64,000 bases of DNA from G963676095 sp963676095 (GCA_963676095.1 OY781040.1:5580001-5644000), one strand, 5' to 3'. Positions 8,923 to 18,406 are shown, counted from the first letter of the stretch. The notes: generated from the sequence alone by a model not told the origin. Made by a program: numbers and translations.

Positions 8923-10470
8923 TTATTCATAGAAGTTTTTCTTTTTTTCTGTCGCATTTTCCTTGACCGGATTTTTATTATCTGCATCAGAATAGACTGC
9001 ATTTATCGGTTCCTTGTTGATAGCCCGCATCAGCTGACGTTTGGTGAGGGTCACCGGCTCTACCATAAACTCGGGAATGTTAAATGATTTGAATAATGCA
9101 AAATAAAAATCAGGATCTTCCTGTGGTACAATAAATGGTTTATCGGTTTTTCCATCTTTGAAGTGAGCAATATAAGGACGGGTATAGGATCCGTCGTCCC
9201 TGCGTGAACTGAATATTATCCAATGACCGTTTGAAGACCATGAATGATAGCTTTCAGCATCAGAACTGTTGACCTCCGGAAGGGAGGACAACCTTCCTTC
9301 TTTTAAATCGAGTAAATATAAATCACTGCTTTTGTGCCAGATATGAAAAGTGCCATAATCTCCAAGCGTGAACAGCAGGTACCTGCCATCAGGGGATACG
9401 CGTGGAAAGGTAGCGCTTTTGTTAATTGCGGAGGCATCGAAAACGGTGTCTGTTTGGGAAAATTCCATCGTTTGCGGATTAAAAGCTTTTCGGTAGATAT
9501 TATAATAGAAGTCTTTGTATCTGGACATCAGGTCACCATCCGGCCCGATCCCCTCCGGATATCTGGCGGAGGCATAATATAAATACTTACCATCAGGACT
9601 CCATGCAGGAAATGTTTCCAGTTCTTTCGGATCGTTTGCAATGGTACGTACCTCATTTTTATCGACATCATAAAGAATCAGATCTGAACGACTGTCCTGT
9701 ACTTCTACTTTTTCATTTCCTCTTTTATGAAAATGCTGTTCGGTATTATTAACTGAGTAGGCAATCAGGTTTTTAGTCGGATGCCATGCCGGATATACGC
9801 CCGCAGAAATGGTGTGGTCTGTCTTTAAATTCACTTTTTTTATTCCGTCCGGGGTGGCAATAACAGTCCCTCCTTTATATTGACGGACATGGAACTGCAT
9901 TTTTTTTGTCCTGTTATAATCCTGATAAGCGTGGCAGTTTATACAATCTCCCTCTTCGTTGCGGGCCAGCAGGCTATTGCTGTATATAATATTCTCATCA
10001 AAATTGGTAAGGTTACGTTGGTTGATTGTCATCTGTTCATAAATAGTATAAGCCGGTTCGATAAGACGATATGAAATATAACTGTCAATCTTTTCGGGAG
10101 CAATGTAGTTTTTTATTGGCGGATATTTATACCAGTGTTCATTCTTTTTAACATAAATTTCGGTGTAAAGCGAATCGCCTTTGTTTTCAGCAAGTAGTTG
10201 GTGCCATTTTTTCAGGTCCCATTGAACTTTTTTCCCTTCAGATTCCACTTTTTCTCCATTCCGGGAATAGGATACTGTAATAAAATCCTTACCATTTTCT
10301 TTTATGGTAAAATTGAGCGGAGCAATATTCCAGGGAATTACAGTGTTTGTGTAATCAGGATCTATAACCACATGGGAACTGATAGCCCGGGCGTTTTCTG
10401 GGTGCTTATTGTTACAGGAAACGAAAAGAACAGGAATAAGGAGACTACACCAGGTTAGAAATCTTTTCAT
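8923..10470 (-). CDS. CxxCH-containing TolB/PD40 beta-propeller lipoprotein, copy 1
   Basis: This 515-residue protein has a lipoprotein signal ending at Cys19 (LFVSC). Residues 30-150 form a conserved N-terminal region (IDPDYTNTVIPWNIAPLNF; YRLIEPAY). A single CINCH motif at 176-180, the c-type haem attachment signature, follows. The rest is a WD40-like (PD40) propeller with repeats such as AWHPTKNLIAYS, AWSPDGKYLYYAS, RVSPDGRYLLFTL and SWSSNGHWIIFSS. The C-terminal tail is highly charged. It is likely an exported, membrane-anchored haem- or metal-binding propeller; the function is unknown. It is convergent with the DUF6057 copy 2 gene (30 bp between stops), whereas the related genes at 29660 and 40311 are co-directional with theirs. 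Only one CxxCH is present, so a multihaem electron carrier is unlikely. Confidence 0.78.
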   Translation of the reverse strand: MKRFLTWCSLLIPVLFVSCNNKHPENARAISSHVVIDPDYTNTVIPWNIAPLNFTIKENGKDFITVSYSRNGEKVESEGKKVQWDLKKWHQLLAENKGDSLYTEIYVKKNEHWYKYPPIKNYIAPEKIDSYISYRLIEPAYTIYEQMTINQRNLTNFDENIIYSNSLLARNEEGDCINCHAYQDYNRTKKMQFHVRQYKGGTVIATPDGIKKVNLKTDHTISAGVYPAWHPTKNLIAYSVNNTEQHFHKRGNEKVEVQDSRSDLILYDVDKNEVRTIANDPKELETFPAWSPDGKYLYYASARYPEGIGPDGDLMSRYKDFYYNIYRKAFNPQTMEFSQTDTVFDASAINKSATFPRVSPDGRYLLFTLGDYGTFHIWHKSSDLYLLDLKEGRLSSLPEVNSSDAESYHSWSSNGHWIIFSSRRDDGSYTRPYIAHFKDGKTDKPFIVPQEDPDFYFALFKSFNIPEFMVEPVTLTKRQLMRAINKEPINAVYSDADNKNPVKENATEKKKNFYE

Positions 10471-10550
10471 CGCTTTTGCATTGGATAAATTTGTTCGGTT
10501 TCTAAATCAAAAAAATATTTTGACAAAAAAAGATGAATCTGAAATGTGAG

Positions 10551-11243
10551 TCAGTTATTGCAGAACTGAATAAGTTGAATAAGACCTTTTTCCGATTTCA
10601 GCTTTAGTTTTTGATCTTTGGCATATTGTTCAATATCCGGTTTTATTTGTTTTAGTTTTCCGAGTAGTTCTTTTGTATTACGAAAAGGTTCCGGATTACC
10701 TTGTCCTGTTGCAATCAAATAATCATCATCCAGCCGGACAAATTTATCTGGTTCTGCATCTTTAAATCCGATAGCTTTTGTTGCCGGTTTAAAATCGATC
10801 AGGTATTTTTTATAAAGCCGGATTTTTCCATCGGCCAGTAGTTCCAGAATACCGCGTTCATTATGTCCATTATAAGAATAATCAGAAGAGGTAAAACAAA
10901 GATTTCCAAAATTGAAGCGATAGGCTTGATTCGAGGCGTCAATTTCCAGTATTTGTTTCCGGTCATTTCTAAATTCTATTTTGTCCGAGTAGATATTGTA
11001 TCTCAGGGGAATTTTCTCAAAACGGATACTGTCGTTTAGGATTACTTCTCCCGGGATAAATTCTTCGCTGAGATAAGGAGAGCCTTCAATATTGCTGTAA
11101 TTAGGTCCATTGAGGACATTGGCCCTACTCTTTTCAAAATTGAACTGGTCGGAAAGACTACCGATATCACTGATTATATAAGCCTGGGAAAAGCCCGTAT
11201 AACAAAAAGCAATACATGAAATAAGAATAAAAATTAGTCTCAT
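10551..11243 (-). CDS. Secreted protein of unknown function
   Basis: Translation most likely starts at the ATG at 11243, giving 230 residues; a TTG nine codons upstream is less likely. The N-terminus is a signal peptide (MRLIFILISCIAFCYTGFSQA). The mature part contains a beta-strand pattern (VILNDSIRFEKIPLRYNIY, then DKIEFRNDRKQILEI) seen in many uncharacterised secreted Bacteroidota proteins, and a Lys-rich C-terminal helix. I cannot assign a function. The gene ends 80 bp from the start of the CxxCH-PD40 gene and faces the divergent sigma-factor gene of locus A across a 290-bp region that holds two copies of a 14-bp motif, one oriented toward each gene, so the two are probably co-regulated. 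Confidence 0.65.
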   Translation of the reverse strand: MRLIFILISCIAFCYTGFSQAYIISDIGSLSDQFNFEKSRANVLNGPNYSNIEGSPYLSEEFIPGEVILNDSIRFEKIPLRYNIYSDKIEFRNDRKQILEIDASNQAYRFNFGNLCFTSSDYSYNGHNERGILELLADGKIRLYKKYLIDFKPATKAIGFKDAEPDKFVRLDDDYLIATGQGNPEPFRNTKELLGKLKQIKPDIEQYAKDQKLKLKSEKGLIQLIQFCNN

Positions 11244-11314
11244 CTGATTTGTCAGTTTTAAGTGATACAATTTAGGATTGCTTATAAAGATAGCGTATCT
11301 GGAGGGTAAAATAT

Positions 11315-11328
11315 TTCAATTTTAGATA
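11315..11328 (-). promoter_or_regulatory. 14-bp shared motif, copy 1 (faces the gene at 10551-11243)
   Basis: Read on the reverse strand this is TATCTAAAATTGAA, identical to the copies at 11440 and 18604. It ends 71 bp before the ATG at 11243. A related half-site, TATCCAAATTCT, starts 21 bp upstream of it on the same strand (11349 to 11338), giving a direct repeat with two-turn spacing like many AraC-type operators. Confidence 0.5.
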
Positions 11329-11439
11329 TTTTGATTCAGAATTTGGATATTTAGCGGCATTTTCCTTGCCTGTCCTTCTTGTCACTTAATGGATTTCTAT
11401 TTACTATTGTATATAATTTATCTGATTTTAAAAATTGTT

Positions 11440-11453
11440 TATCTAAAATTGAA
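11440..11453 (+). promoter_or_regulatory. 14-bp shared motif, copy 2 (upstream of sigma factor A)
   Basis: TATCTAAAATTGAA ends 80 bp before the GTG start of the sigma-factor gene. A related site, TATCCAATATTG, lies at 11463-11474, 23 bp further on and in the same orientation, again a direct repeat with two-turn spacing. It is identical to the copies at 11315 and 18604. Confidence 0.5.
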
Positions 11454-11533
11454 CATTATGTATATCCAATATTGTTAATTTTATAGGTTAAATTGGACTA
11501 TACATTTTGATGGAAAGAGATTTTTGACTTTTT

Positions 11534-12085
11534 GTGACAGAATTAAACGATACTGAAACCTTTGATAAAGTTATAACAGGAGATTTTATTGCTTTTAAGT
11601 CTCTGTTTGACAAGTATTATGAGCCACTTTGTCATTATGCCTTAAATTTCACCAGGGATACTTATCTGGCTGAGGATGCTGTTCAGGAGGTATTTATCAA
11701 AATCTGGGAGAAGAAAAGGAAGATGAAATTTACAAGGTCGGTTAAGTCTTATTTTTATACTGCTGTGAAAAACAAATGCCTGGATAAGCTAAAATCAGAA
11801 AGAATAAGATCAATCCACTCCACGCATTTTTTTGAAAGGGAAGATAAATTTATTAGCCTAAATGAAATTGAATATGATGAGTTTAGCTTTCATCTTTCAG
11901 AATGTGTTGAGAAACTTCCTTCCCGTTGTAAAGAGGTATTTACCTGGAGCAGATTCCATAATATGAAACAGGAAAAAATTGCTTCGGAGATGGGAATATC
12001 TTTAAAAACAGTGAAAGCCCAGATTGGCAAGGCTCTTAAGCTGATCCGGGATTGCATAAATACTTCTTATCCTGAATACCTGTAA
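11534..12085 (+). CDS. ECF RNA polymerase sigma factor (FecI-like), locus A
   Basis: This 183-residue sigma-70 protein is of the ECF group. Region 2 contains AEDAVQEVF at 46-54 and the region 4 helix-turn-helix lies at about 140-170 (MKQEKIASEMGISLKTVKAQI). The start is a GTG, since no ATG fits upstream. It is followed 79 bp later by a FecR gene and then a SusC with an STN domain, the standard Bacteroidota trans-envelope signalling trio. Substrate binding to SusC should release the sigma factor through FecR, which then turns on the susCD genes. Two copies of a 14-bp motif lie in the upstream region. Confidence 0.9.
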   Translation: MTELNDTETFDKVITGDFIAFKSLFDKYYEPLCHYALNFTRDTYLAEDAVQEVFIKIWEKKRKMKFTRSVKSYFYTAVKNKCLDKLKSERIRSIHSTHFFEREDKFISLNEIEYDEFSFHLSECVEKLPSRCKEVFTWSRFHNMKQEKIASEMGISLKTVKAQIGKALKLIRDCINTSYPEYL

Positions 12086-12164
12086 TATTTCGAGGACCAA
12101 AAAAGTTTATTTGGAGTAGGACCTTTTCTTTTTTGAATCGTCATATGGATAAAACGGAATCCAA

Positions 12165-13148
12165 GTGAAAAGTCTCTACGAAATATTTTATGCAGTTTTA
12201 TCAGGCACCTCATCTCCTGAAGAAAGAAGTCAGTTCGATGAGTTTATGAAGAATAAAGGGAATAAACGTTTATTTATTCAGGTTCGGAAGATTTGGGACA
12301 GATCGGCCAGGATAAGCCATTATCCTGCTTTTGATAAGGAAAAAGCTTTTTACGAATTACGGTATAAGATTGAAAAAAATAAACAGGTCAGGAGAAAGTA
12401 CATTGCTGTTTCAATGATCAGTGTTGCTGCCAGTATCATTTTAATGATCGGAATATTTTATTTAATCCGTTCCCCTTATTTGTCCGGACAGAATGCCGTT
12501 GTTTCTGTGCAAACGGAATTGGGAAACAGATCCTTTATAGTACTGCCTGACAGCACAAAGGTCTGGTTAAATTCCCAATCGAAGATCGGGTATGGTTTAG
12601 ATTTCGGGAAAGAAGAACGATATGTGAAATTAAGCGGAGAAGGTTTTTTTGAGGTGGCCCATAGTAAAAAACCTTTTATTGTAAATGTCAATGATTTTAT
12701 AATTAAGGTATATGGGACCAGGTTTAATGTTTCAGCGTATGCCGGGGACATGAACATCTTTACCAGCCTTGAATCGGGAAGAATAAGTCTTGAGAAAAAG
12801 GGGGAAGAGAGATTATTGGTAAGCCCCGGACAATTGGTTACATATAACAGGGCAACGGAGAATTTCAGAGTCAGTAATGTTAATGTTTTTGAATATTCTG
12901 CATGGAAAGAAAATAAAATGTATTTACACGCAGAACCATTAAAGGAGCTGGCTGCTAAGTTGGAACGAAAGTATAATGTAAAAATCAGGTTTAAGCCTGA
13001 AAGCTTAAGTCTGGATATTCATTATACAGGGGTTTTTAGCAATGAAAATATCGAAGAAGTGTTAGAGGCTATTTCTGTTGCAAGTGATTTAAAATATCAT
13101 AAAAAAGGAAACGAATATGAAATTGTAAGAAAACAAAAATCTGAATAA
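12165..13148 (+). CDS. FecR-family anti-sigma factor, locus A
   Basis: This 327-residue protein has a cytoplasmic N-terminal sigma-binding region (1-75), one membrane helix at about 79-101, a periplasmic FecR domain at about 113-205 (LPDSTKVWLNSQSKI; GEGFFEVAHSKKPFIV; VYGTRFNV) and a C-terminal DUF4974-type STN-like domain at about 250-320. The start is GTG 12165; the nearby ATG at 12145 is out of frame and meets a stop after seven codons. It should hold the locus A sigma factor and be released by the SusC plug and STN domain. A perfect hairpin follows the stop codon. Confidence 0.9.
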   Translation: MKSLYEIFYAVLSGTSSPEERSQFDEFMKNKGNKRLFIQVRKIWDRSARISHYPAFDKEKAFYELRYKIEKNKQVRRKYIAVSMISVAASIILMIGIFYLIRSPYLSGQNAVVSVQTELGNRSFIVLPDSTKVWLNSQSKIGYGLDFGKEERYVKLSGEGFFEVAHSKKPFIVNVNDFIIKVYGTRFNVSAYAGDMNIFTSLESGRISLEKKGEERLLVSPGQLVTYNRATENFRVSNVNVFEYSAWKENKMYLHAEPLKELAAKLERKYNVKIRFKPESLSLDIHYTGVFSNENIEEVLEAISVASDLKYHKKGNEYEIVRKQKSE

Positions 13149-13170
13149 ATCAGTGTGTTTATAAATGAAA

Positions 13171-13196
13171 CCGTCAGGTGTACCACCACCTGACGG
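13171..13196 (+). terminator. Perfect hairpin between fecR and susC, locus A
   Basis: CCGTCAGGTG (13171-13180) pairs with CACCTGACGG (13187-13196) across a six-base loop, followed by AAAAATT. A second stem, TCTGATGC/GCATCAGA, lies at 13208-13227. The position, 22 bp after fecR and 62 bp before susC, fits a terminator or attenuator that separates the regulator transcript from susCD. Confidence 0.6.
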
Positions 13197-13258
13197 CAAA
13201 AATTCCCTCTGATGCATGAGCATCAGATTATTAGTAACTTTAATGTATTTGCAAAACT

Positions 13259-16200
13259 ATGAAAAAAAACTGGAATGTTAGGGCCACATTGAGTCCTCAT
13301 TTAAAAAAATGGTGTCGAATTATGAGACTGACATTTGTATTAATTTTATTGTTAACACTTCAGGTCTCTGCAAGTGTTTATTCACAGCAAACTAAGTTAT
13401 CGCTAAACCTGAATCAGACGACAGTCAGAGAGGCGTTGAGTCAGATTGAAGAGCAAAGTAATTTTAAATTTCTTCTTCAGGATGAACGTTTGGATCTTAA
13501 TCAGAGGATTAATCTTAACCTTGATAAGAGTACGATTGCAGAAGTCCTGGATCATGTTTTTGCCGGTCAGGATGTCCGTTACATTATTACAGAAAAGAAC
13601 CTGATTATTATTACTCCCGGTCTCAGAGATAATTCTGTTTATGGCCGGATGGAGCAGGGAAGAAGGATTTCCGGGAAAGTTGTTGATCCGGAAGAAAGGC
13701 CTTTGGCCGGAGTTACCGTTGCGGTAAAAGGCACTGCCAATGGTGCTATCACCGATACCGGCGGTAATTATTCACTGGGAAATGTACCACCGGGCGCTAC
13801 CCTGATTTTTTCCTTTATCGGGATGAAAGCCCAGGAGATTGCGGTTAAGGAACAGTCTGTGATCAATGTAACCATGACGGAGGAAATTGTGGACATTGAA
13901 GAGATCGTGGCGGTTGGGTATGGGACTCAACGTCGGCAGGATCTTACCGGTTCAATATCAAATGTGACAAGCGAGAAACTTGAGTCGAAACCGGTAAGCA
14001 GTATTGAGTCTGCGTTACAAGGACAGGTTCCCGGAGTCTCTGTTGTAAATACCGGAGGGCCGGGAAAATCGCCAACGGTTCGGATCCGGGGTATTGGATC
14101 TGTTAACTATGCCGCCGATCCGCTTTATGTTATTGACGGCGTTCCCGTGGGAACCCTTAATAACTTTGATATTAAAGATATGGAGTCTGTTTCCATATTG
14201 AAGGATGCGGCTTCTGCTGCTATCTACGGCTCACGTGCGGCTAATGGTGTCGTTCTCATTACGACTAAAAAAGGCAGCCGGGATGGAAAAGTGACATTAA
14301 GCGTAGATGCATCCACCGGTATTCAAACCGCATGGAAGAAACTGGATTTATTGAAACGCGATGACTATATCAAGTTTGGCACCGACTTATTAACGAATGC
14401 AGGATTAGCCCTTCCTTACCGGTTCTCACACATGGATGATCTTGTTTATGAGGGTGCTACGAAAACATATGCCGAAACTGAGACAGACTGGCAGGACGAA
14501 ATGTTCCGCACTGCTCAGATTTCTCAACTTAATGTTGATTTATCAGGCGGAACACAAAAGCATCGTTTCTACATTTCATATGGTCGGTTTTCTCAGGACG
14601 GGATCATGTTGGGGACTGATTATAATCGTCATAGTTTCAGGATTAATACAGACACTGACCTTGGAAAACAGATCACCGTCGGGGAAAGAATTAAAGCATC
14701 GTACAGTGAAACTTCAAATGAAAAAGTTTCAGGCGGGCGTACACAGTTAAAACATATGGTCAACCAGGTCCCGTATATACCGGTTCACGATCCGACTCTG
14801 GAAGGTGGATACCGGTCTGCAAACGCAAATGATGGCACCGATCCGGAGAATCCGGTGCGTATCGCATTGATGGATAAAAATCATACGTATATTGTAAATT
14901 TAGTCGGAAATGCTTTTGTTGAGATCAGAGTCACCGATTGGCTAAAATTCCGTTCAAGTGTTGGTGTGGAATACACATGGAACCGGCAATTTATAGATAA
15001 TCCTATGTATAGCGATAGTTACAACCAACGGACTGATCACTCGCTTACAGATAACCGGTATACCTATTTGTCACAGGTTTATACCAACCAGTTAACGTTC
15101 GATCACGCTTTTGGAAAACACTATGTTAATGCCGTAATTGTGGGAGAGCAACAGACAACAAAAAATACAGTACTAAATGGTTCAGGGAACCAGTCAACGA
15201 ACGATATTAGCCAGTTAACAGGTTCGAGTTCGCAGTCTCTTGACGGTACGCTAACCGAAACAGCCCTCTTATCCTATGCCGGGAGGTTAAATTATGGTTA
15301 TGCCGATAAATATTTGGTGAGTGTTTCTATCCGTCGCGATGGTTCATCTGTATTTGCTCCGGGCAAAAAGTGGGGATATTTTCCCGGTGCTTCGCTAGGT
15401 TGGGTTCTAAGCAACGAAAATTTTATGGAAAACATGCATGCGATATCTAACCTGAAGTTGAGGGCGAGTTACGGAAGCCTTGGCTTTAACTCGGTTGGGG
15501 CTTATCCATGGCAATCCTCTGTTTATACCAATACTTCCGCGGTGTTCAATAACACAGAATATACTGGTGCATATTACAATAAACTGGCGAATGAAGATCT
15601 GGAGTGGGAAATTACAAAAATGACTAACGTTGGTTTTGACCTTGCATTGCTGGATAATTCCATTACATTTTCTGCAGAGTATTATACCCGCAAGGTGGAC
15701 AATCTGATAGTAAATAATCCGTTACCTACTTCAATGGGGTTTAGTGTGGACCCGGTGGCAAATGTAGGTGCCATGAAAAACTGGGGGTATGATTTTACTG
15801 TCGGTTATTCGAAGCTGAAAGGTGAATTTAAGTATTCGGTTAGCGCAAATATAAGCTTTATCAACAATGACGTGAAGAGCCTTAGCGTTGGGGCCCCATC
15901 GATTGAAGTTGGCGGGGTAACCTCCGACTATGGTGGTTACAACATTACCAGAACGGAGAAAGGACATCCTATTCAGGGCTTTTACGGTTGGGTAACCGAT
16001 GGCATTTTTCAGGAGCAATCCGAGATAGATGATTTAGATGCTAAAGCGGGCGACGCCGGATATTATCAAACGTCAGACACAAAACCAGGAGACATCAAAT
16101 TTAAGGATTTGGACGGGAATCATTATATCGATGATAATGATCGCACATATATAGGTAATTATTTACCTGACTTCAATTATGGCATAAACTTTACTGCAGA

Positions 16201-16693
16201 ATATAAAGGTTTCGATGCCTCGTTATTTATTCAGGGTGTCCAGGGTAACGATATTTATAATGGAACAAAAGTTCTTACCCAGGGGATGATGCGCTTGTTT
16301 AACCAGGATAAAGATGTGCTTAACGCCTGGAGCGAAACGAATAAAAATACCGATATTCCAAGGGCTGTCAGCGGTGACCCCAATCATAATACACGTACCT
16401 CCGACCGGTTTGTTGAAGATGGTTCCTATATGAGGATCAAAAATCTTACAATCGGGTACAATTTTTCAGAGAATATGCTGTCAAAAGTTTTTAAAGGAGC
16501 ATTTTCCGGTTGCCGTTTATATGTAACGGCCCAAAACTTGCTTACGTTTACCAACTATTCCGGTTACGATCCGGAAATCGGAGCGTCGTCCGATTATTCC
16601 GGTACAGATAATGCCACATTGCTCCAGGGAGTAGATTTCGGTTTTTATCCGCAACCCAGGACCTTTATATTTGGTATTCATGCCTCTTTCTAA
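13259..16693 (+). CDS. SusC/RagA-type TonB-dependent transporter with STN domain, locus A
   Basis: This 1144-residue protein has a signal peptide with a long n-region (hydrophobic core about 23-40), an STN signalling domain at about 46-120 (LNLNQTTVREALSQIEEQS), a carboxypeptidase-regulatory-like domain at about 136-214, a TonB box near 209-222 (VDIEEIVAVGYG), a plug at about 225-340 (YVIDGVPVG; ILKDAASAAIYGSRAANGV) and a 22-strand barrel ending in FIFGIHASF. It imports a ligand delivered by SusD at the expense of TonB energy, and the STN domain links it to the FecR/sigma pair just upstream. A GH43 follows the SusD, so plant pentosan oligosaccharides are a reasonable but unproven substrate. 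Confidence 0.95.
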   Translation: MKKNWNVRATLSPHLKKWCRIMRLTFVLILLLTLQVSASVYSQQTKLSLNLNQTTVREALSQIEEQSNFKFLLQDERLDLNQRINLNLDKSTIAEVLDHVFAGQDVRYIITEKNLIIITPGLRDNSVYGRMEQGRRISGKVVDPEERPLAGVTVAVKGTANGAITDTGGNYSLGNVPPGATLIFSFIGMKAQEIAVKEQSVINVTMTEEIVDIEEIVAVGYGTQRRQDLTGSISNVTSEKLESKPVSSIESALQGQVPGVSVVNTGGPGKSPTVRIRGIGSVNYAADPLYVIDGVPVGTLNNFDIKDMESVSILKDAASAAIYGSRAANGVVLITTKKGSRDGKVTLSVDASTGIQTAWKKLDLLKRDDYIKFGTDLLTNAGLALPYRFSHMDDLVYEGATKTYAETETDWQDEMFRTAQISQLNVDLSGGTQKHRFYISYGRFSQDGIMLGTDYNRHSFRINTDTDLGKQITVGERIKASYSETSNEKVSGGRTQLKHMVNQVPYIPVHDPTLEGGYRSANANDGTDPENPVRIALMDKNHTYIVNLVGNAFVEIRVTDWLKFRSSVGVEYTWNRQFIDNPMYSDSYNQRTDHSLTDNRYTYLSQVYTNQLTFDHAFGKHYVNAVIVGEQQTTKNTVLNGSGNQSTNDISQLTGSSSQSLDGTLTETALLSYAGRLNYGYADKYLVSVSIRRDGSSVFAPGKKWGYFPGASLGWVLSNENFMENMHAISNLKLRASYGSLGFNSVGAYPWQSSVYTNTSAVFNNTEYTGAYYNKLANEDLEWEITKMTNVGFDLALLDNSITFSAEYYTRKVDNLIVNNPLPTSMGFSVDPVANVGAMKNWGYDFTVGYSKLKGEFKYSVSANISFINNDVKSLSVGAPSIEVGGVTSDYGGYNITRTEKGHPIQGFYGWVTDGIFQEQSEIDDLDAKAGDAGYYQTSDTKPGDIKFKDLDGNHYIDDNDRTYIGNYLPDFNYGINFTAEYKGFDASLFIQGVQGNDIYNGTKVLTQGMMRLFNQDKDVLNAWSETNKNTDIPRAVSGDPNHNTRTSDRFVEDGSYMRIKNLTIGYNFSENMLSKVFKGAFSGCRLYVTAQNLLTFTNYSGYDPEIGASSDYSGTDNATLLQGVDFGFYPQPRTFIFGIHASF

Positions 16694-16726
16694 ATCGTTA
16701 AAATATTAACATTAAAAGTTAAAACA

Positions 16727-18406
16727 ATGAAAAATACGAATAAGCGAGAACAAAAAGAAGCTCGCTTTAGTTTGCCGAGCTCAAGTATTTTGCGCGACAA
16801 AGGAGCGAAAATTACAATTAAGCGGGAGCAGAGGCCAAACTTGGTTGAGACTCTACCGGGCGCAAGTAATTTGCGCAAAGCGAAAATCAAATATTATATT
16901 TTAATTTTTATGGTCTTTGCCATGCTGGGTACCGCATGCGATGAAAGTTTGCTTGATAAGACAAACCCAAACCAGTATACGGTTGACCAGTATTATGCGG
17001 ATGAATCCCAGTTAACCACTGCAACTAATGGAATTTATAGCGAGTTTTATGGTGCTGCTCTATGGGGCCGGATGATGCAATATTTTTCAGATTGCCGGGC
17101 CGATGAGCACAGTGCAGGTGGTAGTCAGATTGAAACACACAATGCGCAATTATTTAATGGATCTTATGATAGCGGAAACTATACGATTCAGGTCGTATGG
17201 AGAGGATTATACCGTATGATCCACAGGGCTAATGCCGTGATAGAATATGGTCCGCAAATTGCGGATATTGATGCCAGCGTATTAAAACAACGAGTTGGTG
17301 AAGCTAAATATTTACGCGCCTGGGCATATTATTACTTAGTTGTAAATTGGGGTGAAATACCAATTTATACCGAAACTGCAAAATCGTCCGATGATGCCCA
17401 ACCTCTTTCTGAAGAATCGGCTGTTTATGAACTTCTTGAATCTGATTTAACTGAAGTTATAAACGATTTGCCGGAATCATCAAGCGATTTAGGCAGAGCG
17501 ACCAAAGGGGCTGCGCAACTGCTTCTCGCCCGGGTTTATATGCACCAGGGAAAATATAGCGATGCCAAAACAATATTGGAAACTATTTATAACTCCCATA
17601 CTTATAAACTAGTGGATAACTACGCCGATAATTTTATGGAAGAAACGGAATATAATGAGGAATCCATTTTTGAAATTAGTTTCACCGGATCGGGTTTTGC
17701 CTGGGGTGAGGATGGCGACAACACAAATACCAGGTCAACGATTATGTTCCAGGACTATAACCCTGTCGGTTGGAGAAACTGTATCCCCTCCGATGCGCTT
17801 ATTAACGACTTTGAAAGTACGTACTACGGTGATGCGAAAGAAGATCCCCGCCTGCACGAAACGGTTTATTTTACGGGCGATACTTATGGCCCATCCAGTT
17901 CTCCCATTGTCCTCACCGATGCAGCGCAAAATGGTTATTCTTCCGTTTTTCACGGTGTAACAATAAAAGCAAGCTGGAAAAAATATTCTCCTATGTATAA
18001 GTTAGATCCGGGATCATACTATCAATCCAATATCAATTACCGGAATATGCGCTTTGCTGAAGTAATTATTAAACTTGCCGAATGTGAAAATGAAGTAGGC
18101 ACCCAAAGCAAAGCGATTGATTATTTGAACGAAATTCGTGCCCGGGCAAGTGTTGATATGCCACTATACCCAACAACGAATTATCCCTGCAATAGTTATG
18201 ATCAGGTGATGAAGGCCATCATGCACGAAGAATCCGTTGAGTTCTCAGATGAGAAGCTAAGGGTCCTGGACCTGGCACGCTGGAGAAAGAATAACAAGTT
18301 TTCGACACTCAATCCGGATCCGATCTCTTACATTGTATCGGATCCAAGTAAAGCTTACTTGGTCCTTCCTAATGAAGAAACCAGTACAAATCCGAATATC
18401 GATTAG
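16727..18406 (+). CDS. SusD/RagB-type lipoprotein with in-frame N-terminal insertion, locus A
   Basis: This 559-residue SusD-family protein has TPR-like helices and a typical C-terminal region (HEESVEFSDEKLRVLDLARW; LVLPNEETSTNPNID). Its lipobox Cys is at residue 71, far later than the usual 18-25. The normal signal sequence starts around residue 54 (KIKYYILIFMVFAMLGTAC). Residues 5-51 are encoded by two diverged copies of a roughly 70-bp palindrome-rich unit (16739-16888). The insertion keeps the frame and no better start lies downstream, so translation from ATG 16727 would give a 55-residue basic n-region. It is the partner of the SusC that ends 33 bp upstream. Whether lipidation still works is the open question. 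Confidence 0.92.
   Translation: MKNTNKREQKEARFSLPSSSILRDKGAKITIKREQRPNLVETLPGASNLRKAKIKYYILIFMVFAMLGTACDESLLDKTNPNQYTVDQYYADESQLTTATNGIYSEFYGAALWGRMMQYFSDCRADEHSAGGSQIETHNAQLFNGSYDSGNYTIQVVWRGLYRMIHRANAVIEYGPQIADIDASVLKQRVGEAKYLRAWAYYYLVVNWGEIPIYTETAKSSDDAQPLSEESAVYELLESDLTEVINDLPESSSDLGRATKGAAQLLLARVYMHQGKYSDAKTILETIYNSHTYKLVDNYADNFMEETEYNEESIFEISFTGSGFAWGEDGDNTNTRSTIMFQDYNPVGWRNCIPSDALINDFESTYYGDAKEDPRLHETVYFTGDTYGPSSSPIVLTDAAQNGYSSVFHGVTIKASWKKYSPMYKLDPGSYYQSNINYRNMRFAEVIIKLAECENEVGTQSKAIDYLNEIRARASVDMPLYPTTNYPCNSYDQVMKAIMHEESVEFSDEKLRVLDLARWRKNNKFSTLNPDPISYIVSDPSKAYLVLPNEETSTNPNID
16739..16888 (+). repeat. Two diverged ~70-bp palindromic repeat units inside the susD 5' end
   Basis: Unit 1 starts near 16742 with AAGCGAGAAC and ends GGAGCGAAAATT near 16813; unit 2 starts near 16820 with AAGCGGGAGC and ends AAAGCGAAAATC at 16888. 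Their 3' parts match closely (CAAGTATTTTGCGC against CAAGTAATTTGCGC). Unit 2 holds a perfect inverted repeat, GCGCAA/TTGCGC, and unit 1 holds GCGAG/CTCGC. The arrangement suggests a small non-coding mobile repeat inserted in frame in a coding region. Confidence 0.55.

Noticed and set aside
12145..12168. ATG at 12145 as the start of fecR
   Set aside because: It is in another frame and reaches a stop after seven codons; GTG 12165 is in frame and gives the right length.
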